Made by a program: the position numbers and the translations under genes. From contig NZ_FXWM01000001.1 in assembly GCF_900177675.1 (NCBI RefSeq), positions 4,845,001-4,909,000 on the forward strand: DNA of 64,000 nt, in the 5' to 3' direction. Positions within the stretch are counted from its first letter, which is position 1; each line of letters starts with the position of its first letter. This DNA comes from Bacillus sp. OV166. Its GTDB lineage: Bacteria > Bacillota > Bacilli > Bacillales > Cytobacillaceae. The notes beneath the pieces were generated by a model. That model was not told where the DNA came from. It saw only the letters and a program-made list of their open reading frames with translations, and did not search any database. Below are positions 15,078 through 23,590 of this stretch, piece by piece.

Positions 15078-16568
15078 TTATTTCTCGTTCGCTTTAGGCT
15101 GCTGCCTGTATCGGTTTCTAGGATGTACAATACTAGGTCTGAGAATGGAGCCTGGTATTGCTCTACGGACAATTATCTGCAAAAATCCTTTCGGCTCAAA
15201 AGGTAGGAATGGCCATAAATAAGGTGTATTAAGGGCACGTATTTTAACAAGGAAGAGAAAGAATACCGTAGCCCCAATGATAAATCCAGGCAAATGGAAG
15301 AATGACACAAGAATCAACAGTGTTAATCGACCAATTTTGTTTGCTACACTTAATTCATAACTAGGAGTTGTAAAAGTGCCAATCCCCGAAACGGCGACGT
15401 ACAAGATTACCTCTGGAACAAATAGACCTACACTAATAGCAATTTGCCCAATCAATATTGATGCGATTAAACCCATTGCTGTAGAAAGTGGTGTTGGTGT
15501 ATGAATTGCTGCTAGCCGTAAAAATTCAATCCCAAAATCCGCTAAAAATATTTGAACGATAATGGGAATATTGGTCTGTTCATTCGGTCCAATAAACGAC
15601 AGCTTTTCAGGTAATAATGAAGGTTCCAATACAAACAACAACCATAATGGAAGTAGTAAAATAGATGTCAATATCCCTAAAAAACGCGTCCAACGCACAA
15701 ATGTTCCCATTGCTGGTGATTCACGGAATTCCTCTGCATGCTGCACGTGATGGAAAAATGTAGTAGGAGCAATAATAACACTAGGTGAAGTGTCGACATA
15801 AATAACAACATGCCCTTCAAGAATATGTGTAGCTGCAATATCAGCACGCTCCGTATATCTTACCAGTGGAAATGGATTCCAACCCTGTTTCAAGATAAAT
15901 TCTTCGATTGTTTTATCAGCCATTGGAATTCCATCTGTTTCAATTGCTTTTATTTCTTTACGAATAATATTTATCATATCTGGATCTGCAACATCTTCTA
16001 AGTAACCTAAAGCCACATCTGACTTGGACCGTTCGCCCACCTTTAGCATTTCGAAGCGCAGTCGTTCATCTCGAATTCTTCGTCTTGTTAAAGCTGTATT
16101 TAAAATAATATTTTCAACAAAACCATCACGTGATCCTCTAACTACCTTTTCTGTATCGGGCTCTTGAGGCTGCCTGCCTGGATAGCTTCTAACATCAATG
16201 GCAAAAGCAGTATTTTCCCCTTCCATTACAACAACAATCAATCCAGATAAAACCTTGTCGACAATGATATCCAGCTGGTTAATCTGTTCAACAGATTGAT
16301 TAACTAGTCTATTTTCAACAATCTTAAAGAGGTCTGTCGATAATTTTTCATGATAATTGATTTCTACTAATTCTTTAATCAATTGAATAATGTAACTGGT
16401 ATCACATAACCCATTAACATAGTAAATATGGACGTCTTTTTTGAGGACTTTTAATTTCCTTACTCCAAAATCAAAGCTTACCCCAAGGCCCACCCGTTGT
16501 TTCATATAATTTTCTATTTCATTTACCGATTCCGGGATTGGCCATTTTTGTTCGTTACTTCTTGACAT
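15078..16568 (-). CDS. spoVAF: SpoVAF, GerA-family spore membrane protein
   Basis: A 496-aa protein related to the A subunits of germinant receptors. It has a large hydrophilic N-terminal domain (about 1-270), several C-terminal membrane segments starting near residue 285 (FLGILTSILLLPLWLLFVL), and a proline- and arginine-rich tail. The family motif LTRRRIRDERLRFEMLKVG is present near residue 165. I chose the ATG at 16568, behind AAAGGAGTG, rather than an ATG six codons upstream. It overlaps spoVAEa by 14 bp. In B. subtilis it is the last gene of the SigG-dependent spoVA operon and acts with SpoVAEa in germination. Confidence 0.93.
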   Translation of the reverse strand: MSRSNEQKWPIPESVNEIENYMKQRVGLGVSFDFGVRKLKVLKKDVHIYYVNGLCDTSYIIQLIKELVEINYHEKLSTDLFKIVENRLVNQSVEQINQLDIIVDKVLSGLIVVVMEGENTAFAIDVRSYPGRQPQEPDTEKVVRGSRDGFVENIILNTALTRRRIRDERLRFEMLKVGERSKSDVALGYLEDVADPDMINIIRKEIKAIETDGIPMADKTIEEFILKQGWNPFPLVRYTERADIAATHILEGHVVIYVDTSPSVIIAPTTFFHHVQHAEEFRESPAMGTFVRWTRFLGILTSILLLPLWLLFVLEPSLLPEKLSFIGPNEQTNIPIIVQIFLADFGIEFLRLAAIHTPTPLSTAMGLIASILIGQIAISVGLFVPEVILYVAVSGIGTFTTPSYELSVANKIGRLTLLILVSFFHLPGFIIGATVFFLFLVKIRALNTPYLWPFLPFEPKGFLQIIVRRAIPGSILRPSIVHPRNRYRQQPKANEK

Positions 16569-17130
16569 GAAAGCCACTCCTTTCAAGTATAAGCTCCACT
16601 GCTTTTTTCGTTATCGGGGAACCCTGCTTGTAGGAGTCACGTCTTGCCATTTTGCCAATATCCCCAACGCCTACGATGATAGGTACCTTCAATTCATCGA
16701 GGCAGTAAACAGTGTCACCATTTATTCTCCCGATTTCAAGCTCTGGTATACCAAATTTATCTACCCCATATGGTGTTAAATTCCCATCACGATCGATGCT
16801 TACGTCCACCCTAGCCCATTCTTCATGTCTTGATTTTGCTGCGACAGCAATGATGCCCAGAACTTCAATTTCTTTATGTTGAGCAACAAATTTCAATGCA
16901 TTTTCACCTGCGCCTTCTCCAACTATACCACTATCATCAAACATCACTAATACAGGATCGTGAGGAGTCTTTTTTATTAACTTGACTATTTCAAGTCCAG
17001 TTAATGTTGACGGATTTCCTTGGGAACTGGATATACACCTGCCGCCAATTTCTCTAGCAACATGCTCTACAGCCCTTTTTGCATATTCGTCACCATCAGT
17101 TATTAAAATAACACGCCTCCGAATGCTCAT
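16555..17130 (-). CDS. spoVAEA: Stage V sporulation protein SpoVAEa
   Basis: A soluble protein of 191 aa. The start at 17130 is behind AAAGGA; an ATG six codons upstream has no ribosome site. It has a TOPRIM-like N-terminus (RRRVILITDGDEYAKRAVEH) and a conserved block VLVMFDDSGIVGEGAGENAL. SpoVAEa is found on the outer face of the spore inner membrane in B. subtilis and aids germination. It should be preceded by spoVAEb; instead the next gene upstream is spoVAB. Confidence 0.92.
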   Translation of the reverse strand: MSIRRRVILITDGDEYAKRAVEHVAREIGGRCISSSQGNPSTLTGLEIVKLIKKTPHDPVLVMFDDSGIVGEGAGENALKFVAQHKEIEVLGIIAVAAKSRHEEWARVDVSIDRDGNLTPYGVDKFGIPELEIGRINGDTVYCLDELKVPIIVGVGDIGKMARRDSYKQGSPITKKAVELILERSGFHVKK

Positions 17131-17149
17131 TCTGTGATGTCCTTTCATC

Positions 17150-17190
17150 AGAAAAGCGTAAGCGCCTGCTAAGCACCAGTGCTAGACTGT
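17150..17190. repeat. Relic of a short interspersed repeat at the spoVA junction
   Basis: The text AGAAAAGCGTAAGCGCC followed by TGCTAAGCACCAGTGCTAGAC resembles the end of the repeat at 49324-49446 (AGAAAAGCGGAAGCGCC). It fills the gap between spoVAB and spoVAEa, where spoVAC, spoVAD and spoVAEb are expected. Confidence 0.55.
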
Positions 17191-17201
17191 TTTCAAAAGT
17201 T

Positions 17202-17624
17202 TTAATGATGAACAAAATAAACCCATTGGAAGATAGATCCAAAAATCTTCCCTAATACGATGGCCATAATTAATATGGTAATTTCTCCATCTAATCGGAT
17301 TCTTTTGGCGAGAATGGGGAAGACATTTAATACCTCTGTAAGAGCGGCAGCCAACATTCCATAAAAAGTCCCACCGGTCAATCCTAGAAAAATTAATGGG
17401 AAGGAAGGAATGTTTAAAACGGGGTCCCTTAGGCTCGCTCCTACCCCCGTGAGTGCTCCTAAGAATACTGCCCATTCATAATGTTGAATCATTTTCATTG
17501 TTTTACTAAGTTGTGTTAGTCTCGGGATAACTCCGAGCACCGTAAGAAAAGCTACAAAACCAGAACCTACCGCCAGTCCGCTTGCTACACCTAAAAAGAT
17601 AATCGCTAAAATACTAATCATCAT
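17202..17624 (-). CDS. spoVAB: Stage V sporulation protein SpoVAB
   Basis: A 140-aa membrane protein with four hydrophobic segments, matching B. subtilis SpoVAB (141 aa) in length and sequence (IFLGVASGLAVGSGFVAFL at the N-terminus; LTGGTFYGMLAAALTEVLNV later). It is part of the SpoVA system that moves dipicolinic acid into the forespore. It overlaps spoVAA by 11 bp. Downstream, the C, D and Eb genes are absent. Confidence 0.93.
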   Translation of the reverse strand: MMISILAIIFLGVASGLAVGSGFVAFLTVLGVIPRLTQLSKTMKMIQHYEWAVFLGALTGVGASLRDPVLNIPSFPLIFLGLTGGTFYGMLAAALTEVLNVFPILAKRIRLDGEITILIMAIVLGKIFGSIFQWVYFVHH

Positions 17625-18252
17625 TGATTTTTTTTATACTTTCTTTATTTTCATGGATAATTACGTAATTATCTAAATCCATTTGGTAATTAAACATTTC
17701 TACTTCTAGAGGACTGGGTTCTTCATTAATACGTTTCTTAAAAACATGGTTAAAAAATAGTATCATTCCTAAGCCTAAACCAATAGAATAGGGGATTTGA
17801 AACAGTAATGGTTTTGTTTCTTTTTTTCCAGTAATAATGGTATATAATTTTTCTTGGACACTCTTCATACTTACATCATCATGAAAATTCATGATCGCCA
17901 TGGCAGAACCAAAAAATAAGAGAAACCATATTAAAAGAAAATAGGGAATGAAAACTCTCTTTTTCTTATACGTAACTTCAATGATGGTCTGCGCAGGACC
18001 AATGGTTTGAACTTCCATTTCTCCAAATTCTCTTTTTAATATGTGGATTACTTTCATGACATCTATGATGACTATATTCTGGTCCGCATCTGTTAATTGA
18101 TGGATCATCATAGTTTGTAAATGTGAAAGAACTTCATCCGGGGCAATGACTTGGGCAATATCCTTTAACAATACTTTTTCTTCAGGCGGTGTTTGGACAC
18201 GATTCCGCATGCGGATGTATATTGTTTCTTCCAAAACATTCACTTCCCACAC
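17614..18252 (-). CDS. spoVAA: Stage V sporulation protein SpoVAA
   Basis: A 212-aa protein from the GTG at 18252, which has GAGGAA six bases upstream; the frame is open 22 codons further up without a ribosome site. It has a soluble N-terminal domain and two membrane segments (about 120-140 and 160-185). The conserved sequence SIGLGLGMILFFNHVFKKR is followed by EEPSPLEVEMFNYQ. It is the first gene of spoVA, whose products import dipicolinate into the forespore in B. subtilis. Confidence 0.9.
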   Translation of the reverse strand: MWEVNVLEETIYIRMRNRVQTPPEEKVLLKDIAQVIAPDEVLSHLQTMMIHQLTDADQNIVIIDVMKVIHILKREFGEMEVQTIGPAQTIIEVTYKKKRVFIPYFLLIWFLLFFGSAMAIMNFHDDVSMKSVQEKLYTIITGKKETKPLLFQIPYSIGLGLGMILFFNHVFKKRINEEPSPLEVEMFNYQMDLDNYVIIHENKESIKKINDD

Positions 18253-18324
18253 AATGATTTCCTCGTATAAATAGTATGAGTAATAAGCATTTTTTTCATG
18301 AAATCCAAAAATTCCCAAAGTTAT

Positions 18325-18366
18325 TCAACAAATGAAAAACCGTATGAATCAGAGATCCATACGGCC
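18325..18366 (-). terminator. Terminator overlapping the sigF stop codon
   Basis: A stem of CCGTATG/CATACGG with an 11-nt loop containing the sigF TGA stop, followed on the minus strand by TTTTTCATTTG. It separates the spoIIA operon from spoVA. Confidence 0.75.
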
Positions 18367-19107
18367 TTTCATTTGCTGCAATATTTTTTTTTCAAGTCGC
18401 GATACTTGTACCTGAGAAATCCCGAGCCTAAGGGCGACTTCAGATTGTGTTTGGTCCTTATAATATCTTAAATAGACAATAAGTCTTTCACGTTCATCCA
18501 ATTCACGGATAGCTTCCTTTAAGGCAATTTTATCAAACCATTTTCCATCATTACCGTCATCAATTTGGTCAAGTAATGTAATCGGGTCCCCGTCATTTTC
18601 ATAAACGGTTTCATGAATGGAAGAAGGTGTCCTGCTTGCTTCTTGAGCAAGAATTACATCCTCCGGTGTCAGCTCAAGATGGGCTGATATCTCGTTAACG
18701 GTCGGAATTCTTCCAAGCGTTTTCGATAAATCATCCTTCGCTTTTCTGATTTTGTTTCCCATTTCTTTCAGTGAGCGGCTAACCTTAACGGTTCCATCGT
18801 CACGGATAAATCGCTGGATTTCACCAATAATCATTGGAACTGCATATGTCGAAAACTTTACATCATATGAAAGGTCAAATTTATCAACTGATTTTAATAA
18901 TCCGATACAACCAATCTGGAATAGGTCATCAGGGTCATAGCCCCGATTAAGAAACCGTTGGACAACAGACCAGACCAGACGCATATTCTTTTCAACGATT
19001 AAATCCCTTGATACTTGGTCTCCGTCTTGGCTCTTTTTGATGAGCTCTTTTACTTCATGGTCCTTTAAATATGTTTGACCTTTATTGTTCTTAACCTCCA
19101 CATCCAT
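18349..19107 (-). CDS. sigF: Forespore RNA polymerase sigma factor SigF
   Basis: SigF is the first compartment-specific sigma factor of sporulation; it is active in the forespore and held inactive by SpoIIAB. The 252-aa product has region 2 (RLVWSVVQRFLNRGYDPDDLFQIGCIG), region 3 and region 4 with its helix-turn-helix (QSEVALRLGISQVQVSRLEKK). It starts at the ATG at 19107 behind AAGGAG. It is the third gene of spoIIAA-spoIIAB-sigF, 12 bp after spoIIAB. Confidence 0.97.
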   Translation of the reverse strand: MDVEVKNNKGQTYLKDHEVKELIKKSQDGDQVSRDLIVEKNMRLVWSVVQRFLNRGYDPDDLFQIGCIGLLKSVDKFDLSYDVKFSTYAVPMIIGEIQRFIRDDGTVKVSRSLKEMGNKIRKAKDDLSKTLGRIPTVNEISAHLELTPEDVILAQEASRTPSSIHETVYENDGDPITLLDQIDDGNDGKWFDKIALKEAIRELDERERLIVYLRYYKDQTQSEVALRLGISQVQVSRLEKKILQQMKGRMDL

Positions 19108-19119
19108 TGGCAAGTCTCC

Positions 19120-19560
19120 TTAATTGCAAAGCATTTTGCGGTTTTGTAAATGCTTTCGTAATCTAACCTCGGTTCCTCGACCTGGCTGTGAATGAACCTC
19201 TACCTCATCCATGAAATTCTCCATGATAGTAAAACCCATACCGGAACGTTCTAAGTCCGGCTTTGTTGTAAATAATGGCTGACGAGCTTCTTCCACATCT
19301 ACAATTCCCATTCCAACATCTTTTATTGTCAGATCAATTAAACTATCTTCAATGATTACTTGAATATAAACAATTCCATTTGGGTCATTTTCATAACCAT
19401 GTATAATTGCATTGGTCACGGCTTCTGACACGACTGTTTTGATTTCTGTCAACTCATCCATATTAGGATCTAGTTGTGCTATAAAAGCTGCAACAGTTAC
19501 ACGGGCAAAGGACTCATTTTGACTTAATGCACTGAATTGAAGATTCATTTCATTCTTCAC
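19120..19560 (-). CDS. spoIIAB: Anti-sigma F factor / serine kinase SpoIIAB
   Basis: SpoIIAB (146 aa) binds and silences SigF and phosphorylates SpoIIAA on serine. It has a GHKL ATPase fold: N-box EAVTNAIIHGYEN, G1 box KDVGMGI and G2 box RSGMGFTIMENFMD. Its start directly follows the spoIIAA stop, which fits translational coupling and balanced stoichiometry of the partner-switching module. Confidence 0.97.
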   Translation of the reverse strand: MKNEMNLQFSALSQNESFARVTVAAFIAQLDPNMDELTEIKTVVSEAVTNAIIHGYENDPNGIVYIQVIIEDSLIDLTIKDVGMGIVDVEEARQPLFTTKPDLERSGMGFTIMENFMDEVEVHSQPGRGTEVRLRKHLQNRKMLCN

Positions 19561-19911
19561 TCAGGCCACCCCCAATCTTTGCAATGCAAATTCTTCTGTC
19601 GGTTCCATTTTTATGATTTTGAATAAACCAGACATATCGAATAATCTTTGTATTGCAGGGGAAATTGCACAAACCACCATTTCACCGTGCACCTGTTTAA
19701 TTTGTTTGTATCTGCCTAATATAACGCCTAAGCCTGAACTGTCCATAAATGAAAGATGTTCCAGATTTAAGACAATATGACGAATATCATTTTTTTCAAT
19801 AACTGCAATCGCTTTTTCGCGAAGTTCATCCGCGGTGTGGTGATCTAATTCACCGCTTAAACGAATACATAGAACGTCATGTTTTGTTTCCATATTAATA
19901 TTAAGACTCAC
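19561..19911 (-). CDS. spoIIAA: Anti-anti-sigma factor SpoIIAA
   Basis: A STAS-domain protein of 116 aa that, when dephosphorylated by SpoIIE, displaces SigF from SpoIIAB. The start is the GTG at 19911 behind AAGGAGGA; the frame is open 12 codons further up, but that extension has no homologue. With this start the phosphorylated serine is S58 (FMDSSGLGV), the B. subtilis number. It is first in the spoIIA operon, with a SigH promoter directly upstream. Confidence 0.96.
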   Translation of the reverse strand: MSLNINMETKHDVLCIRLSGELDHHTADELREKAIAVIEKNDIRHIVLNLEHLSFMDSSGLGVILGRYKQIKQVHGEMVVCAISPAIQRLFDMSGLFKIIKMEPTEEFALQRLGVA

Positions 19912-19944
19912 TATCCACGTCCTCCTTAATCTGGTATAGTGAGT

Positions 19945-19974
19945 CAATTCTCTTTACGGGTGTAAATATCCTTC
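19945..19974 (-). promoter_or_regulatory. SigH promoter of the spoIIA operon
   Basis: On the minus strand GAAGGATATT (-35; consensus RnAGGAwWW) is followed after 11 nt by AGAGAATTG (-10; consensus RnnGAATww), about 35 nt upstream of the spoIIAA start. spoIIA is SigH-driven in B. subtilis. Spo0A boxes were not resolved by eye. Confidence 0.8.
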
Positions 19975-20054
19975 TCCAAATACAAAACTAGTCGTTTTTC
20001 GCTAAAAGAAGTGACATATCTAGTTAATTCGACACCGAAAACCGGAATTGCCGG

Positions 20055-21245
20055 TTATTTACCTGCCTTTGTAAACATACCGAAGGAACGTTTATATAGG
20101 GTCCACCATCCAGCTTCTTTTACATTTTTATTTGCTAATAAAGGACTTTCTAAAAACACTTCTCCATCCTTAATCAACTTTATGGTCCCTACTTTATCAC
20201 CTTTATGAATTGGGGCATTAAGATTTTTAGTGATAATCACCTTACGCTTTACATCCCCTGTTTTTTCGCCCTTTTTAGTCAGCAAGGAAATTGGCTCACT
20301 TGTTACAGCCTCCACAGACTTTTCCTGTCCTTTGCTTATTCTCACTTGGGCAATTGTCTGGTTACGTTTATACATAGGGCGTGTTTGATATTGGTTGAAG
20401 GCATAGTTAAGCATTTTTGTTACTTGGGCATTTCTTTCCTTTGATGTAGGCGCACCAAACACAACTGCAATTACGCGCATGCCGTTCTTTTGTGCTGTTG
20501 CTGTTAAGCAGTACTTCGCTTCTGCAGTAAAGCCGGTTTTGAGTCCGTCCACACCAGGATAAAAGCGCACCAATTTATTGGTATTAACAAGCCAGAATTT
20601 TTTGTCTGTATCTTCACGAAGATATGCTTCATACATCCCAGTGAATTTCGTAATGTCTTCATATTTTAATAGTTCTTTCGCCATAATAGCCATATCACTT
20701 GCAGTGCTGAAATGACCACTGACCGGGAGTCCCGTCGTATTTTTAAAGTAAGTATGTTTTAAGCCAAGTTCTTTGGCCTTATCATTCATCATGTCAACAA
20801 ATGCTTCTTCTGACCCTGCAATTCTCTCAGCCATAGCAACAGAAGCATCATTTCCAGAACCAATTGCAATTCCTCTTAACATTTCCTTGGTGGTCATTTC
20901 TTCGCCAGCTTCAAGAAAAATTTGCGAACCGCCCATCGAGGCAGCATACTCACTTGCTCTGACTTTTTCATTCCAAGTAAGTTTTCCTTGATCGATTGAC
21001 TCCATAATTAAAAGCATCGTCATAATTTTGGTCATACTTGCAGGTGGAAGCTCTTCATTACTGTTTTTCTCATAAAGCACTTTACCGGTATCACGTTCAA
21101 TTAAAATAGCGGATTTTACATTGTTGACGATATCAGCATTCTTCTTTTCTTCAGCATTCTTTTTTTCTTCAGCTGCAAAAGCAGATGTACTCATTAAACT
21201 TGTAAGTAAAAAAAATGTCACTATCGCAGAGACAAATCGTTTCAT
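20055..21245 (-). CDS. dacF: D-alanyl-D-alanine carboxypeptidase DacF
   Basis: A low-molecular-weight penicillin-binding protein acting on spore peptidoglycan. It has 396 aa from the ATG at 21245, eight bases after GGAGGG, and a signal peptide about 1-24 (TSAFA). Active-site S70-x-x-K73 lies in PASMTKIM; SGN and KTG (DGLKTGFT) are also present. Right after the signal peptide there is a small tandem duplication (AEEKKN twice). It lies upstream of spoIIA as in B. subtilis, where it is transcribed in the forespore and can read into spoIIA. Confidence 0.94.
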   Translation of the reverse strand: MKRFVSAIVTFFLLTSLMSTSAFAAEEKKNAEEKKNADIVNNVKSAILIERDTGKVLYEKNSNEELPPASMTKIMTMLLIMESIDQGKLTWNEKVRASEYAASMGGSQIFLEAGEEMTTKEMLRGIAIGSGNDASVAMAERIAGSEEAFVDMMNDKAKELGLKHTYFKNTTGLPVSGHFSTASDMAIMAKELLKYEDITKFTGMYEAYLREDTDKKFWLVNTNKLVRFYPGVDGLKTGFTAEAKYCLTATAQKNGMRVIAVVFGAPTSKERNAQVTKMLNYAFNQYQTRPMYKRNQTIAQVRISKGQEKSVEAVTSEPISLLTKKGEKTGDVKRKVIITKNLNAPIHKGDKVGTIKLIKDGEVFLESPLLANKNVKEAGWWTLYKRSFGMFTKAGK

Positions 21246-21332
21246 TCGCATAACCCTCCATTCTTTATAGCATCCATTTTTTCCAAAATTAATAACTTTA
21301 TACAATTATTTCCTCATAGAGAAAATAAAAAT

Positions 21333-21379
21333 AGGGTGTCAGGCACCATGTGAATTTTTCACATGGTGCCTGACACCCT
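21333..21379. terminator. Very long perfect hairpin between pdp and dacF
   Basis: A 21-bp perfect stem whose core is GTGTCAGGCACCATG / CATGGTGCCTGACAC, with a 5-nt AT loop, is placed 10 bp beyond the pdp stop. T-rich tracts are weak on both sides. The GGTGCCTGACAC core recurs as a repeat in Bacillaceae genomes in my recollection, so this may be a mobile repeat acting as terminator. Confidence 0.75.
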
Positions 21380-21389
21380 TTAACCTCTT

Positions 21390-22694
21390 TTATTCTGTTA
21401 TTTCTTCATGGACAAGGATTGGTGCGTTTATTTTTGTTGCTGAAATTTTAATATTATGATAAAGCTTTGTTTTTACTTCTTCTACATTTTCGAAGTTGCT
21501 GTAAATCGTTACTAATGATTCGCCTTTTTTGACTTGGTCACCGATTTTCTTTCTTAAGACAAGGCCCACTGCTAAATCAATAACAGATTCCTTCGTTGCT
21601 CGTCCAGCTCCAAGGATCATCGCCGCTGTACCAACCTCATCTGCAACAATTTCGGATACATAGCCATCTTCTTTGGCTTCAAGTTCAAAGGTATACTTTG
21701 CTTGAGGCATTTTTGAAGGGTCATCAACAATTGATGCATCCCCACCTTGTGAGCTTAAAAATACTTTTAATTTTTCAAGTGCTGTTCCGTCCTTTATGAC
21801 ACCTTCAAGCAGGGTGCGTGCTTCTGCTAATGAGCTAGCCTTTTCAGCTAAGTAAACCATGTGGCTGCCTAGGGTTAAACAAAGCTCTGTTAAGTCTTCA
21901 GGACCTTCACCCTTTAAAGTATCAATCGCTTCTTTGACTTCAAGCGCGTTACCAATCGCAAAACCAAGTGGTTGACTCATGTCAGAAATAACAGCCATTG
22001 TTCTTCTGCCAACATTGTTCCCAATTCGTACCATTGCTCTTGCCAATTCCCGAGAATCATCAAGTGTCTTCATAAATGCACCCGCGCCGGTTTTGACATC
22101 AAGAACTATAGCATCTGCACCCGCTGCTATCTTTTTACTCATGATAGAACTTGCGATTAGTGGAATGCTATCAACAGTTGCTGTCACATCACGTAAAGCA
22201 TAAAGTTTTTTATCTGCAGGAGTTAAATTTCCACTTTGACCAATAACAGCAATCTTATTTTTATTAACAAGGTCGATAAATTCTTCATTTTCAATTTCAA
22301 CATGGAAGCCTTTTACTGCTTCTAATTTATCAATTGTTCCTCCGGTATGGCCTAAGCCTCGTCCCGACATTTTTGCCACAGGTACACCAAGTGCAGCAAC
22401 CAGAGGTCCAAGAACTAGGGTGGTTGTGTCGCCTACACCGCCAGTAGAATGTTTATCAACTTTAATTCCCTCAATTTGTGATAAATCAATTTGATCGCCT
22501 GATTCAACCATGGCCATGGTCAAATCGGCTCTTTCCTGTTCCGTCATCCCTTTGAAAAAAATAGCCATCGTTAAGGCGCTAACTTGGTAATCTGGAATCG
22601 ACCCATCGGTATATCCTTTAATAATAAAATTTATTTCTTCTGTTGATAGTTCCTGCCCATCTCTTTTCTTCTCTATTAAGTCAACCATTCTCAT
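21390..22694 (-). CDS. pdp: Pyrimidine-nucleoside phosphorylase
   Basis: The enzyme phosphorolyses uridine, deoxyuridine and thymidine to base plus (deoxy)ribose-1-phosphate. The 434-aa thymidine phosphorylase-family enzyme has the signature KMSGRGLGHTGGTIDKLE (around 105-125) and the phosphate-binding KHSTGGVGDT. I chose the ATG at 22694 (MRMVDL), which matches the family start; in-frame GTGs lie four codons upstream. In B. subtilis pdp belongs to dra-nupC-pdp; here it follows pupG and deoB, giving a nucleoside salvage cluster. Confidence 0.95.
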   Translation of the reverse strand: MRMVDLIEKKRDGQELSTEEINFIIKGYTDGSIPDYQVSALTMAIFFKGMTEQERADLTMAMVESGDQIDLSQIEGIKVDKHSTGGVGDTTTLVLGPLVAALGVPVAKMSGRGLGHTGGTIDKLEAVKGFHVEIENEEFIDLVNKNKIAVIGQSGNLTPADKKLYALRDVTATVDSIPLIASSIMSKKIAAGADAIVLDVKTGAGAFMKTLDDSRELARAMVRIGNNVGRRTMAVISDMSQPLGFAIGNALEVKEAIDTLKGEGPEDLTELCLTLGSHMVYLAEKASSLAEARTLLEGVIKDGTALEKLKVFLSSQGGDASIVDDPSKMPQAKYTFELEAKEDGYVSEIVADEVGTAAMILGAGRATKESVIDLAVGLVLRKKIGDQVKKGESLVTIYSNFENVEEVKTKLYHNIKISATKINAPILVHEEITE

Positions 22695-22736
22695 TATAAT
22701 CACCACTTTACGAAATTTTCTTATAACGAATTTATA

Positions 22737-22768
22737 TCACGCCGCTAACCGGGCGCTTCCGCTTTCTT
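22737..22768. repeat. Short interspersed repeat relic between pupG and pdp
   Basis: CACGCCGCTAACCGGGCGC then TTCCGCTTTCTTA. It is about 85% identical to the segment at 36544-36572 and shares the AGAAAAGCGGAAGCGCC end with the full repeat at 49324-49446. It lies immediately after the pupG stop codon. Confidence 0.65.
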
Positions 22769-22769
22769 A

Positions 22770-23588
22770 TTAAGCGATCGTTTTTACAATTTCTTTTATA
22801 TATTGAAGAAAATCAGCTTTCACTCTTTCCGTTGTTTCAATAACTTCATCATGGGTAAGTGGTTGATCAAGAATTCCTGCCGCCATATTCGAAATACAAG
22901 AAATTCCAAGAACCTTCATACCACTGTGACGGGCAACGATTACTTCTGGTACAGTCGACATTCCGACTGCATCTCCGCCCAAAGTGCGCACCATTCGAAT
23001 TTCAGCAGGCGTTTCATAAACAGGCCCAGGATTTCCGAAATAGACGCCCTCTTTCACCTTGATATTTAAGCGGTCGGCAATTTCCCTTGCCACAGCACGT
23101 AATTCTTTCGTATATGCCTCTGACATATCAGGGAAACGGACACCAAACTTGGCATCATTCGGTCCTATTAATGGATTTGTGCCCATATTATTAATGTGAT
23201 CGGATATAATCATTAAATCACCTGCAGAGAAGGTTTCATTTACTCCGCCCGCTGCATTGGTTACGATTAACATCTCAACCCCGAGTTCCTTCATGACGCG
23301 AACGGGAAAAGTTACTTTTTCCATACTATATCCTTCATAGAAATGGAACCTTCCTTGCATGGCAACAACCTCTACTCCACTTAATAGACCAAACACTAAT
23401 TGTCCAGCGTGACCTTCAACTGTAGAAATTGGGAAGTCAGGTATCTGATTATATGGAATTTTTACATGGTTCTCAATTTCATCCGCTAGGACACCAAGAC
23501 CAGATCCTAAAATAAGACCAATTCTGGGCGTACTCTCATATTTTTGTTTTAAAAATCCTGCAGCATTTTGAATTTTTTCAGCATTCAT
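22770..23588 (-). CDS. pupG: Purine-nucleoside phosphorylase (family 2, trimeric type)
   Basis: The enzyme cleaves guanosine/inosine-type purine nucleosides to base and ribose-1-phosphate. The 272-aa product shows GSGLG (about 28-32), RFHFYEGY, the purine-site block TNAAGGVN and the ribose/purine contact VGMSTVPEV. It starts 2 bp after deoB ends, so the two are co-transcribed as in the B. subtilis drm-pupG operon; deoB then handles the sugar phosphate. Confidence 0.95.
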   Translation of the reverse strand: MNAEKIQNAAGFLKQKYESTPRIGLILGSGLGVLADEIENHVKIPYNQIPDFPISTVEGHAGQLVFGLLSGVEVVAMQGRFHFYEGYSMEKVTFPVRVMKELGVEMLIVTNAAGGVNETFSAGDLMIISDHINNMGTNPLIGPNDAKFGVRFPDMSEAYTKELRAVAREIADRLNIKVKEGVYFGNPGPVYETPAEIRMVRTLGGDAVGMSTVPEVIVARHSGMKVLGISCISNMAAGILDQPLTHDEVIETTERVKADFLQYIKEIVKTIA

Positions 23589-23590
23589 TT

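Noticed and set aside
17182..17475. Possible spoVAC remnant between spoVAB and spoVAEa
   Set aside because: The open frame here is an out-of-frame reading of spoVAB; no SpoVAC, SpoVAD or SpoVAEb motif is visible in any frame.
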